A model generated the notes under the pieces. It made no database searches, had not been told where the DNA came from, and saw nothing but the letters and a program-made list of their open reading frames with translations. A stretch of DNA of 36,350 bases from Rhodobacteraceae bacterium UBA3069 (lineage in GTDB: Bacteria > Pseudomonadota > Alphaproteobacteria > Rhodobacterales > Rhodobacteraceae). Below are positions 24,619 through 32,978 of the stretch, one piece after another (position 1 is the stretch's first letter; every line of letters begins with the position of its first letter). The stretch is taken from positions 1 to 36,350 of the forward strand of contig DFBX01000058.1 of the NCBI GenBank assembly GCA_002366795.1, read 5' to 3'. Made by a program: the position numbers and the translations under genes.

Positions 24619-25487
24619 TGGTTACCTGCCCCTGTCATCGTCTGCCTGATCTGCCACCATTCGTCGACGGCGGTCTCGTTCATTCTGATGGTTGGCCGTT
24701 CGGCCAACCGCATATCCACCACGGCCAGATCGCGCGCCAGCATGTCCTGCGCCTCGCTGAGCATGATGACGCGCTCCAGCGCTTGCACGGGGGCGTTTTC
24801 CGGCAAAAGGATGCGCTGCCCGCGGTCCAGCACCATGTCCCAGCGGCGCTCGCCCATACGGACAACACCGCGCATACGCGGCAACAGCGGACCGGCGGCG
24901 TGGATCAGGTCAAGCGCCTGCGCGACATGGGCATCCGCCCCCTCGCCCGCGATCAGCGGCAAGTCGGGATAGGCATCGCGCACCAAGGCGCCGCGCACCA
25001 CCGCGCCGGTGGCATCGACCAGGTCAAGCCCCGCGTCATTGCGCCACACGGCGGCGGGCACCCGTTCGGTCACGTCGATTTGCAGCACCCCGCCCTGCCG
25101 GATGCGCAAGCTGGCATCGGCCACGGCGGGCAGCTCATGGACCAGCGCATGCAGGTCGGAAAGTTCCAGATCGAAGCTGGAAATCGGGAAATCCACCGGA
25201 ATGATGTTGCGGATATCGGCGGCGACCTCGGGGCTGGCCCCGTCGATCGCCATCACGTTGACGCGGAATTCGGGGCGGCTCTGGATCTGGTCGCGCAGGT
25301 CGGCGGCGGCGGTCACGATCGCCTCGCGCCGGCCTTCGTTGCCCAGCCAGATGCCCAGCCCCAGCGCCAGCGCCGCCAGCGGCAGGCCGATGCGCAGCCC
25401 CTTGCGGAACAGCGGCGTCAGCATCAGGCGCTGCAACCGGTAGGACGCGCGCGAGGGGGCGGGATCGGGACGCGTCACCTGTTGCAC
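24615..25487 (-). CDS. ftsQ: Cell division protein FtsQ
   Basis: FtsQ is the bitopic inner-membrane protein that links early and late divisome proteins. The 290-residue protein has a short basic cytoplasmic segment and one membrane helix (about 32-48, GLPLAALALGLGIWLG). A periplasmic POTRA domain (about 70-140) and the FtsQ/DivIB beta domain follow. I place the start at GTG 25487 because GGAGGA stands 6-7 bases before it. The frame is open to GTG 25514, but those extra residues overlap more of ddlB. The chosen start overlaps the ddlB stop by 13 bases, and the ftsQ stop overlaps the ftsA start. Confidence 0.93.
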   Translation of the reverse strand: MQQVTRPDPAPSRASYRLQRLMLTPLFRKGLRIGLPLAALALGLGIWLGNEGRREAIVTAAADLRDQIQSRPEFRVNVMAIDGASPEVAADIRNIIPVDFPISSFDLELSDLHALVHELPAVADASLRIRQGGVLQIDVTERVPAAVWRNDAGLDLVDATGAVVRGALVRDAYPDLPLIAGEGADAHVAQALDLIHAAGPLLPRMRGVVRMGERRWDMVLDRGQRILLPENAPVQALERVIMLSEAQDMLARDLAVVDMRLAERPTIRMNETAVDEWWQIRQTMTGAGNQ

Positions 25488-26386
25488 GATGCGTCCTCCA
25501 CCATCCACTGGCACAACTGGCCAAAGCTGATGCCGACAGTTTCGCCCTGTTCGGGCGACAGAGAGGTAGGCGTCATGCCCGGCTGCGTGTTGGTTTCAAG
25601 CAGGATCAACCCGTCCAGCCCGCGCGCCTCGTCCCAGCGGAAATCGGTGCGGCTGACACCACGGCAGCCAAGCGCGTTATGGGCGCGCAGGGCATATTCC
25701 ATGCAGGCGTCGAAAATATCTTGCGGCAGGTCCGCGGGGCAGACGTGGCGCGATCCGCCCTCGTCATACTTGGCGTCGTAATCATACCAGCCGTCGGTCA
25801 GAATGTCGGTCACGGTCAGGGCGCGTTCACCCATCACCGTCGTGGTCAGCTCGCGCCCCGGCGCGAAGGCTTCGACCATCACCACGTCGGGCATGTCATC
25901 GGCCAGCGCGGGCGGCGCGGCCCCTTTGTGCACCAGATAGACCCCGACCGACGACCCCTCGTTATAGGGTTTCACCACGTAGGGCGGCGGCATCACATGG
26001 CCTGCCGACACATCGGCCTTGGCGGCCAGGATACTGCCCACCACCGGCAGGCCATTGGCACGGTAGATATCCTTGGTGCGCTGCTTGTCCATCGCCAGCG
26101 CCGAGGCCAGAACGCCCGAATGAGTATAAGGAAGGCGCATCCATTCAAGAATGCCCTGAACGCAGCCGTCTTCGCCCAAGGGGCCGTGCAGCGCGTTGAA
26201 CACCACGTCGGGTGCGATTTCCGAAAGACGCATGGCAAGATCGCGGTCCGCATCGACCTCGATCACCTGATAACCCTGTCCTCTAAGGGCGGCAGCGCAT
26301 TCGCGCCCCGTCGCCAGCGACACCTCGCGTTCCGCAGAGGGGCCACCCATCAACACCGCAACCTTGAGGTTTGTCCCGCTCGACAT
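25475..26386 (-). CDS. ddlB: D-alanine--D-alanine ligase
   Basis: This ATP-grasp enzyme joins two D-alanines for the peptidoglycan stem peptide, in the cytoplasm. The 303-residue protein has VAVLMGGPSAEREVSL near the N-terminus, HGPLGEDGCVQGILEW, the ATP-binding VVKPYNEGSSVGVY and the C-terminal LLETNTQPGMTPTSL. These are all standard for the short DdlB type. ATG 26386 is chosen; GTG 26392, two codons earlier, has a closer GAGG site and is equally plausible. It is 93 bases downstream of murB and overlaps ftsQ. Confidence 0.96.
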   Translation of the reverse strand: MSSGTNLKVAVLMGGPSAEREVSLATGRECAAALRGQGYQVIEVDADRDLAMRLSEIAPDVVFNALHGPLGEDGCVQGILEWMRLPYTHSGVLASALAMDKQRTKDIYRANGLPVVGSILAAKADVSAGHVMPPPYVVKPYNEGSSVGVYLVHKGAAPPALADDMPDVVMVEAFAPGRELTTTVMGERALTVTDILTDGWYDYDAKYDEGGSRHVCPADLPQDIFDACMEYALRAHNALGCRGVSRTDFRWDEARGLDGLILLETNTQPGMTPTSLSPEQGETVGISFGQLCQWMVEDASCNR

Positions 26387-26479
26387 ACCCACTGTGCCTC
26401 ATTTGGCGGGCCTGTTGACCAGACCCATTTATCATTCGCTGTTTTCGACCTGGTTTTCGACTGGAATTTCGAATTGAAG

Positions 26480-27430
26480 TCAGCTGCCTGTCGGGGCCGG
26501 TTCGCCGACCCTCATGATCTCCCACTCTAGCGTGAGACCGCTTGAATCGTAAACCCTTTTCCGCACCAACTCGCCGAGGTTTTCCAGATCGGCGGCGGTT
26601 GCACCGCCTGCGTTGATCATGAAATTGGAATGCATCTCGCTCATCTGTGCGCCGCCGACGCGCGCGCCGCGCATCCCTGCGTTGTCGATGACCTTCCACG
26701 CCTTCAGGTCATGCACATCATCGGCCTTGCCGGTGGATGAAAACCCGGCAGGGTTGCGAAATGTGCTGCCCGCGCTGCGGTCCTTTGTGGGTTGGCTTTC
26801 GTCGCGCTTTTTCAGCTGCGCGTCCATGCGCGCGGCCAGTTCCGCAGGATCGCCGGGGGGGCCTTTCAGCAGCGCCTCGACCAGCACCCAGCCTTCGGGC
26901 AGGTCGGTCTGACGATAGCGGAAATTCAGGTCATCGGCTGTCAGGGTGACGATCTCGCCCTCGCGCGTGATCGCCGTCGCCTCGATGAACACATCCGCAG
27001 TGTAACTGCCGTAACAGCCCGCGTTCATCCGCACCGCCCCGCCGATGGATCCGGGGATGGTGCGCAGGAATGTCAGGTCAATACCCGCCTCGGCCGCCTT
27101 GCGGGCCACATGGGCATCAAGGGCAGCAACACCGGCGCGCACGCGCCCGCCCTCTTCGGTCTCGATATGGTTGAAGCCGCGCCCCATGCGCAACACCACG
27201 GCCCGAAGGCCGCCATCACGCACGATCAGGTTGGATCCGACCCCCATGGGGAACACCGGCACGTCACGTGCAAGACCAGCCAGGAACCCGGCCAGATCGT
27301 CCACATCCGCAGGCTGGAACAGCCAGTCGGCCGGCCCGCCCACGCGCAGCCAGGTCAAATCGGACAGGGCGCGGTCCGGCGTCAGCCGTCCGCGCACCTT
27401 GGGCATCGGGATGGTGTCAGTCTTGCTCAT
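26480..27430 (-). CDS. murB: UDP-N-acetylenolpyruvoylglucosamine reductase
   Basis: MurB is the FAD enzyme that reduces UDP-GlcNAc-enolpyruvate to UDP-MurNAc with NADPH, in the cytoplasm. The 316-residue protein has the flavin blocks PMGVGSNLIVRDGG (61-74) and RTIPGSIGGAVRMNAGCYG (123-141). The proton-donating Ser222 lies in AGSTFRNP, and a glutamate in the final LEWEIMRVG fits the catalytic Glu. ATG 27430 is used because resemblance to MurB begins just after it; the open frame beyond (to 27571) is in another gene. Its start overlaps the end of the small membrane protein gene by 14 bases, so translation is probably coupled. Confidence 0.96.
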   Translation of the reverse strand: MSKTDTIPMPKVRGRLTPDRALSDLTWLRVGGPADWLFQPADVDDLAGFLAGLARDVPVFPMGVGSNLIVRDGGLRAVVLRMGRGFNHIETEEGGRVRAGVAALDAHVARKAAEAGIDLTFLRTIPGSIGGAVRMNAGCYGSYTADVFIEATAITREGEIVTLTADDLNFRYRQTDLPEGWVLVEALLKGPPGDPAELAARMDAQLKKRDESQPTKDRSAGSTFRNPAGFSSTGKADDVHDLKAWKVIDNAGMRGARVGGAQMSEMHSNFMINAGGATAADLENLGELVRKRVYDSSGLTLEWEIMRVGEPAPTGS

Positions 27431-27692
27431 GGGGGGCCTTTTTCCACGGCGCGGTGCCAAGAAAAAGCCCCAAAATGCAGCCAAGCGCGGCAGGCAGCAG
27501 CAACCCGAGGCTGAGGACATAGCGAAACATCCCCCCGCCGAACATGGTTTCCAGCGAAAACGCCCCGGCAAAGCAAAGCCCGGTCAGGATGGTCAGCCAC
27601 CGCGCCAGCGATATGCGGCGAAACCGGCACAAAAGGTAGATGAAGGCACCCGGAACAAGGGCAAACAGCAGAGGCAGCAGGGCACCGGTCAT
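27417..27692 (-). CDS. Small membrane protein of unknown function
   Basis: A 91-residue protein with three hydrophobic stretches (about residues 3-20, 33-50 and 56-79) and a basic, charged C-terminus (WKKAPHEQD). I do not recognise a family. ATG 27692 overlaps the stop of the preceding DUF2484 gene as ATGA, and its own end overlaps the murB start by 14 bases, so it is embedded in a coupled operon. A longer open frame exists to 27998, but that part is the shadow of the DUF2484 gene. Its position suggests an envelope role; this is inference only. Confidence 0.72.
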   Translation of the reverse strand: MTGALLPLLFALVPGAFIYLLCRFRRISLARWLTILTGLCFAGAFSLETMFGGGMFRYVLSLGLLLPAALGCILGLFLGTAPWKKAPHEQD

Positions 27693-27949
27693 ATCGCCCG
27701 CGTCCCGCCCAGCTTGCGCCGCAGCCAGCGCCCAAGATAGCGCAGCGGCCAGCGCAGCATGGACATGCCCGCCAGCAGCACCGCCAGCCCGACCCACGGA
27801 CCGTTCTGATACGTGACCCAGCCAAGGACCGGTATGCCGACCCCGATCAGCACATAGGCCCGCGTCCAGTAATTGTCTTTTGACGGCAGCAGCGCCAGCA
27901 CGTTGGCGGCGATGCCCCAAAGGCAGGCGGCGATGATGGATCCGGCCAT
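27689..27949 (-). CDS. DUF2484 family membrane protein
   Basis: An 86-residue protein with about three hydrophobic segments (roughly 3-20, 30-46, 50-64) and a strongly basic tail (RWPLRYLGRWLRRKLGG). The opening MAGSIIAACLWGIAANVLALLPSKDNYWTRAYVLIG fits DUF2484, a small family that, as far as I recall, is mostly found in Rhodobacterales near murB/murC (only the first 20 residues, to about Leu20, are hydrophobic). The function is unknown. A textbook ribosome site, GGAGG, stands 6 bases before ATG 27949. It starts 2 bases after the APC permease stop and its own stop overlaps the next start. Confidence 0.8.
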   Translation of the reverse strand: MAGSIIAACLWGIAANVLALLPSKDNYWTRAYVLIGVGIPVLGWVTYQNGPWVGLAVLLAGMSMLRWPLRYLGRWLRRKLGGTRAI

Positions 27950-27951
27950 GG

Positions 27952-29145
27952 TTATCCTCCGACAAGGGATGCGATGAAGGTGCCAAGGCAGGCGGCAATG
28001 CCCAGCCATGGCACGAATGCGGGAACGGCGAAGGGCGAGGCGGGCCTGCGCCGCTTGGCCCCGATCAGCGCGGCGTTGACGACGGCAAAGACGATCAGCA
28101 ACGCCTGGCTGGTGATTTCCGCCAAAAAGGACACCGGCAAGACCAGCGCGGCGCCGATCACGGCGGCGGCCACCACGACGGTGCCCAGAACCGGCGTGCC
28201 GAAACGCGGATGCGCGCGGCAGAACGGAGCAAACCCTTTCGAGCGCCGCCCAAGCCCGAACAGCACCCGCGCGGCCATGACCATCTGTGCCAAGACTCCG
28301 TTCAGTGCGGCGGCCACGGCGATGGCCGACAGGAACACGGCGGAAGACCCCGTGCCTGCCTCCCACACCAGTGCGAGGGGGCGTTCGGACGCGCCCAGCA
28401 CCTCGCGCGGGACAGCGCGCACAGCCGCCAGCGACACCATGGCATATAGCAGCGCGGTGATCGCCAATGCGCCAAGGATGGCGCGGGGCATGGTGCGTTC
28501 AGGGGCGCGGGTTTCCTCGGCGATATTGACGATGTCATCAAAGCCGATGAAGGCGAAGAAGGCAAAGATGGTCGCGACGACAACCCCGTTCCATTCGATC
28601 GCGGGCAAGGGGCGCGCGACCCAATCGGCCACCGGCTCTGCCTCCATTCCGGCCCAGATTACAAGGCACAGGCCGAACACCTCGACCACGGTCAGGATCG
28701 CGGCGAAGGTAAGGCTTTCCAATACGCCGACGATGGCGATCAGCGCCATCGCCACGCCCAGCCCGACGATGCCCCAGTTGAACGGAATATCCACGATAGA
28801 GGTCAGGTAGCCCACCCCGCCACGCAGCACCGCCGCCGCGGCCACGGTGCCCGCGATCACGTTGATCATGCCGACGACATTGGCCAGCCAATGGGCCTGC
28901 AATCCGACCTCGATATAGGAACTGTCGCCTGCCGCCTCGGGGATGCGGGCGGACAATTCGGCAAAGGCCAGCGCCGAGGGGGTGACCACGATCCCGGCCA
29001 GCAAAAAGGACAGGGGCGCCCAGATACCTGCCGCCCCTGCCGCCGCGCCCGTCAACACGTAAATCCCCGCGCCCACCATGACGCCAACGCCATAGGCGGT
29101 CAGCAAACCCGGCCCGATACGGCGTTTCAAGGCGTCTTGTTGCAT
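27952..29145 (-). CDS. APC-family amino acid permease
   Basis: A 397-residue inner-membrane protein with about 11-12 hydrophobic helices, of the amino acid/polyamine/organocation superfamily. The first helix carries the substrate-binding glycine motif VGAGIYVLTG (23-32), and AELSARIPEAAGDSSYIE is the helix 2-3 signature. FFAFIGFDDIVNIAEETRAP resembles the helix-6 region of cationic amino acid transporters. The substrate is not predictable. ATG 29145 has AAGGAT 6 bases upstream and follows the murC stop by 3 bases; DUF2484 begins 2 bases after its end. It is therefore placed in the same transcript as the cell-wall genes, an unusual position for a permease. Confidence 0.9.
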   Translation of the reverse strand: MQQDALKRRIGPGLLTAYGVGVMVGAGIYVLTGAAAGAAGIWAPLSFLLAGIVVTPSALAFAELSARIPEAAGDSSYIEVGLQAHWLANVVGMINVIAGTVAAAAVLRGGVGYLTSIVDIPFNWGIVGLGVAMALIAIVGVLESLTFAAILTVVEVFGLCLVIWAGMEAEPVADWVARPLPAIEWNGVVVATIFAFFAFIGFDDIVNIAEETRAPERTMPRAILGALAITALLYAMVSLAAVRAVPREVLGASERPLALVWEAGTGSSAVFLSAIAVAAALNGVLAQMVMAARVLFGLGRRSKGFAPFCRAHPRFGTPVLGTVVVAAAVIGAALVLPVSFLAEITSQALLIVFAVVNAALIGAKRRRPASPFAVPAFVPWLGIAACLGTFIASLVGG

Positions 29146-29148
29146 GGA

Positions 29149-30546
29149 TTATCCTTTCAGACGCCACGGCAGGTTGTTGGCCCATGCGCTGATGGTGCCG
29201 GCGCCAAGGCAGACAACCATATCGCCGGGCTTTGCCTCGGTGCGGACCAGCTGTTCCAAGTCGTCTTCGGATGTGATGGCGACAGCATGACGATGGCCGT
29301 GGCGCACCAGCCCCGCCACCAGATCTTCACGGCTGGCCCCTTCGATAGGGTCCTCGCCCGCGGCGAAAACCTCGGCGATGCCGACCACATCGGCATCGTT
29401 GAAACAGGCGCAGAAATCGTCGAACAGGCTGTGCAGGCGCGAATATCGGTGCGGCTGATGCACGGCGATCACGCGCCCCTCGCAGGCCTGGCGCGCGGCG
29501 CGCAGCACGGCGGCGATTTCAACCGGGTGGTGACCGTAATCGTCAATGATGGTCACGCCGTTCACCGCGCCCACGCGGGTAAAGCGGCGGTTCACGCCAC
29601 CAAAGGCGGCCAGTGCGGCACGGATTTCGTCGGCTTTCATACCCAGGTGGCGGCAGACCGCCACCGCGGACAGGGCGTTCGATACGTTGTGATCACCGGG
29701 CATCGGCAGGGTGCAGCCGTCGATGCGGATGCCTTCGGCCTGCAGGTTGATGTCGAAATGCGCGACACCCTTGATGTATTTCAGATTCTCGGCCCGCACA
29801 TCGGCCTGCGCGTTGAAGCCATAGGTCACGACACGGCGGTCGGTGACGCGGCCCACCAGCGCCTGCACCTCGGGGTGGTCGGTGCAGCACACGGCCAGCC
29901 CGTAGAAGGGAATGTTCGACACGAAATCGTAGAACCCCTGCCGCAGGCTGTCGAAATCGCCCCAGTGTTCCATATGTTCGGGGTCGATATTGGTGACGAT
30001 GGCAATGGTCGCAGGCAGCCGGTTGAAGGTGCCGTCGCTTTCGTCTGCCTCGACCACCATCCATTCGCCCTGCCCCATGCGGGCGTTGGAACCGTAGGCA
30101 TGGATGATACCGCCATTGACGACCGTGGGGTCGAACCCGCCCGCCACCATCAGTTCGGCCATCATGGTGGTGGTGGTCGTCTTGCCATGGGTGCCGGCAA
30201 TGGCGATGTTGGATTTCAAGCGCATCAGTTCGGCCAGCATTTCGGCCCGGCGCACCACGGGCAAGCCACGGCGGCGCGCCTCGTCCAGTTCGGGGTTGCC
30301 CGGCTTGATCGCCGAGGAAATCACCACCACCTCGGCATCGGCCAGATTTTCCGCCTGTTGGCCCACGAAAATCGTCGCGCCCATCTTATGCAGGCGGTCG
30401 GTGATCTTGCTGGCCTTCAGGTCGGACCCTTGCACGACATAGCCATGGTTCAGCAACACCTCGGCGATGCCGGACATGCCGATCCCGCCGATACCCACAA
30501 AATGGATCGGGCCCACATCGCCCGGAAGTTTGGTTGCCGCGTTCAT
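29149..30546 (-). CDS. murC: UDP-N-acetylmuramate--L-alanine ligase
   Basis: MurC adds the first amino acid, L-Ala, to UDP-MurNAc with ATP, in the cytoplasm. The 465-residue protein opens with the Rossmann block IHFVGIGGIGMSGIAE (14-29), has the ATP loop GTHGKTTTT (118-126), and the conserved VVEADESDG, TNIDPEHMEHW and DDYGHHPVE segments of Mur ligases. ATG 30546 overlaps the murG stop as ATGA. The APC permease follows 3 bases after the stop. In most relatives murB comes next, so the permease and two small genes are an insertion relative to that order. Confidence 0.98.
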   Translation of the reverse strand: MNAATKLPGDVGPIHFVGIGGIGMSGIAEVLLNHGYVVQGSDLKASKITDRLHKMGATIFVGQQAENLADAEVVVISSAIKPGNPELDEARRRGLPVVRRAEMLAELMRLKSNIAIAGTHGKTTTTTMMAELMVAGGFDPTVVNGGIIHAYGSNARMGQGEWMVVEADESDGTFNRLPATIAIVTNIDPEHMEHWGDFDSLRQGFYDFVSNIPFYGLAVCCTDHPEVQALVGRVTDRRVVTYGFNAQADVRAENLKYIKGVAHFDINLQAEGIRIDGCTLPMPGDHNVSNALSAVAVCRHLGMKADEIRAALAAFGGVNRRFTRVGAVNGVTIIDDYGHHPVEIAAVLRAARQACEGRVIAVHQPHRYSRLHSLFDDFCACFNDADVVGIAEVFAAGEDPIEGASREDLVAGLVRHGHRHAVAITSEDDLEQLVRTEAKPGDMVVCLGAGTISAWANNLPWRLKG

Positions 30547-31646
30547 TTATTGCCTTTCAGTGCCAGCGCCGTGACCATCTCGACCAGGGTTTCGGTCGCA
30601 TCAGGGCGGGCAAAGCCAAGCGCCGCCTGCGACATCTTCAATGCCCCTTCGGGATGGGTCAGTATCGTTTCTATCTGGGCCGAGAGGGTCTCGACCTGCA
30701 ATTTGCTTTCGGGGATCAGGATCGCCGCCCCCGCATCGACCAGACCGCGCGCATTCGCCGTCTGATGGTCGCCCGTCGCCGCCGCATATGGGATCAGGAT
30801 CGAAGGACGCCCGATCACGGATATATCAGCAACCGAGGACGCGCCAGAGCGCGAAATCACCAACTGCGCCTCGCTCATCCGGCGGGGAATGTCGGTAAAA
30901 AAGGGTTGCACGTCGGCGGCGATGCCGTTGTCGGCATAGAATTGCGCCACCCGTTCGCCATCCTCGTCGCGGGCCTGATGGCTAACACGGATATTGGCCA
31001 AAAGGTCCGAGGGCAATTCCGCGATCGCGGGCGGCACCACGTCGGACAGGATGCGCGCGCCCTGGCTTCCGCCAATCACAAGGATCGACATCGGGTAATC
31101 GCCTGGCGCGATATATGCCGCGCCCGCCCGTTCCAGCACGGCCCCGCGCACGGGATTGCCGGAATGCACGCTGTCGACCCCTTCGGGCAGATCGGTTGGC
31201 CATGTGCCGCAAGCCACCGCATCGACACGTTTGGCAAAGAGTCTATTCACACGGCCCAAAACGCCGTTCTGTTCATGGATCATGCGCGGCTTGCGCAGGA
31301 TCGTCGCGGCGGCCAGCGCCGGAATGGTCGGATAACCGCCAAACCCCACCACCACGGCGGGCTTGTCGCGCATCATGCGGATGGTGGCCCCGATGATACC
31401 GCCCGCGATGCGGAACGGCACCATCGCCTTGGCCAGCAGCCCGCCCCGCGCGAAGGTCGCGCTGGAAATCTGCTCGATCTCGACCGTATGGGGAAAGCCG
31501 CCGGTGTAGCGCGCGCCGCGCGCATCGGTGGACAGCTTGACCCGCCAGCCCTTGCGCAGCATCGCCTCGGCCAGGGCTTGGGCAGGGAACATGTGACCGC
31601 CGGTGCCACCGGCCGCGATGATCAAAAGCGGCGCATCGACGTTCAT
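30543..31646 (-). CDS. murG: UDP-GlcNAc:undecaprenyl-PP-MurNAc-pentapeptide GlcNAc transferase
   Basis: MurG is the peripheral membrane GT28 glycosyltransferase that turns lipid I into lipid II on the inner face of the membrane. The 367-residue protein begins with the glycine-rich donor/acceptor loop AAGGTGGHMFPA (11-22), contains VGFGGYPTIPA and HEQNGVLGRVNR. The second glycine-rich loop is VIGGSQGARILS, and the UDP-GlcNAc-binding region is RSGASSVADISVIGRPSILIPY. The start and stop overlap ftsW and murC respectively by 4 bases (ATGA), a coupled arrangement. Confidence 0.98.
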   Translation of the reverse strand: MNVDAPLLIIAAGGTGGHMFPAQALAEAMLRKGWRVKLSTDARGARYTGGFPHTVEIEQISSATFARGGLLAKAMVPFRIAGGIIGATIRMMRDKPAVVVGFGGYPTIPALAAATILRKPRMIHEQNGVLGRVNRLFAKRVDAVACGTWPTDLPEGVDSVHSGNPVRGAVLERAGAAYIAPGDYPMSILVIGGSQGARILSDVVPPAIAELPSDLLANIRVSHQARDEDGERVAQFYADNGIAADVQPFFTDIPRRMSEAQLVISRSGASSVADISVIGRPSILIPYAAATGDHQTANARGLVDAGAAILIPESKLQVETLSAQIETILTHPEGALKMSQAALGFARPDATETLVEMVTALALKGNK

Positions 31647-32809
31647 CTTGCCCGCCCCCGCAGGATATCGCCAATCTCGCCTTGGGCGCGCGAACGCGTG
31701 AAGGCCAGCAGCATCCCCACCGCAATGCCCGAGGCGATCACGGACGAGCCGCCATAGGACACGAAAGGCAGGGTCATGCCCTTGGCGGGCAGCAACCGCA
31801 CGGCCACGCCCATGTTGATCACCGCCTGCACGCCGAACATGGCGGCCAGACCGGTGCCGGCCAAGCGGATGAACGGGTCACGCTCGCGCATCAGGCGCAA
31901 CATCGAGCGCACGGAAACGATCATGTAAAGCGCGATGATGAACAGCACCAGGATCAGCCCGTATTCCTCGGCCGCGACGGCGATGATGAAATCGGTATGG
32001 GCATCGGGCAGCGACCATTTCACCTGCCCCTCGCCCACACCGACGCCGAAAAAACCGCCCTCTTGAATGGCATTCGTCGCGTAACCCAGCTGGGTCCGCG
32101 GGTCCACGTCGGGCGAAAGGAAGCCGTCGATCCGGCGGGCAAAGTGTTCGGACGCGGAATAGGCAAAGCTGCCCGCCAGCGCCACCATTCCCGCCAAGGT
32201 CGCCAGCAAGGTGATCGGTGCACCGGCCACGAAATACATCACGCCCCATGCGAACAGAACAAGGCTGGCCTGCCCGAAATCGGGCTGCAACGCCAGAATG
32301 CCGACGATCAGCACCGCCAGCACAAAGGACCAGCTGCGGCCGGGTGGGCCGTTGATATCCTGGCTGGCCGCCATCATCCATGCGGCCACCACCACGAAGC
32401 CGGGCTTCAGGAATTCCGAAGGCTGGACCGAGGCGAAGCCAAGCGAATACCAGCGCACCGCACCCTTGCCAAAGTCGGTCCCCAGAAAGGGCAGCCCCAG
32501 CAGGGCAATGAAAGCCCCCAGAAAGCCGAGAACCGCAAGGCGCCGCACCAGCACCGGCGACATCATGGAAATGACCATCATTACAGTCAGGGCTATGGTG
32601 CCAAAGGCAAATTGCCGTTTGACGTAGTGGAAATACTCAAAGCCGTTCTTTTCCGCCAAGGGGGGCGACGCGGCCAACCCCAGCAGCATCCCCACCCCGA
32701 ACAACATCAGGATGCAGGACATTGTCCATTTGTCGATTGTGCGCCACCATTTCGGCAGGACGGGTTCGCCCTGCTGAACTGGCACCGTGCCATAGACCAT
32801 TTCCGTCAT
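31643..32809 (-). CDS. ftsW: SEDS peptidoglycan glycosyltransferase FtsW
   Basis: FtsW is the septal peptidoglycan polymerase working with FtsI. The 388-residue protein has about ten membrane helices. It carries the SEDS signatures QPSEFLKPG (129-137), QPDFGQ (175-180) and PDAHTDFIIAVAAEE (268-282), plus the C-terminal LPFVSYGGSSVIASGIAVG. ATG 32809 has a GGCGG site. The stop overlaps the murG start. Upstream, instead of murD in the same direction, a divergent flavoprotein gene begins 169 bases away, so ftsW must start a transcript of its own. Confidence 0.97.
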   Translation of the reverse strand: MTEMVYGTVPVQQGEPVLPKWWRTIDKWTMSCILMLFGVGMLLGLAASPPLAEKNGFEYFHYVKRQFAFGTIALTVMMVISMMSPVLVRRLAVLGFLGAFIALLGLPFLGTDFGKGAVRWYSLGFASVQPSEFLKPGFVVVAAWMMAASQDINGPPGRSWSFVLAVLIVGILALQPDFGQASLVLFAWGVMYFVAGAPITLLATLAGMVALAGSFAYSASEHFARRIDGFLSPDVDPRTQLGYATNAIQEGGFFGVGVGEGQVKWSLPDAHTDFIIAVAAEEYGLILVLFIIALYMIVSVRSMLRLMRERDPFIRLAGTGLAAMFGVQAVINMGVAVRLLPAKGMTLPFVSYGGSSVIASGIAVGMLLAFTRSRAQGEIGDILRGRAR

Positions 32810-32837
32810 GGGATACCGCCGATTACTGCCTAAACTC

Positions 32838-32880
32838 GCCCCTTGTGGGGCACCCCTTATCTTGGGGTCTTGCGCGCAAG
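32838..32880. promoter_or_regulatory. Three adjacent palindromes between ftsW and the divergent flavoprotein gene
   Basis: GCCCC/GGGGC (32838-32851, loop TTGT), ACCCC/GGGGT (32852-32868, 7-base loop) and the perfect 12-base palindrome CTTGCGCGCAAG (32869-32880) lie side by side in the 169-base divergent region. They could be operators or leader hairpins in the ftsW mRNA. An AT-richer stretch (CTATCCAATATAG, from 32881) follows and may hold a promoter, but I cannot define boxes. Confidence 0.4.
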
Positions 32881-32978
32881 TCTATCCAATATAGCGTGGC
32901 GTTGCCAGCCTTAAACACTTGACCGGCGGGGATCGCCCCCCTTGCCAAGCAGGGCCGCGCGGGGATACTGCGCGCGGC

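Noticed and set aside
28891..30765. 624-codon plus-strand open frame, the longest in the region
   Set aside because: Antisense shadow of the APC permease, murC and murG.
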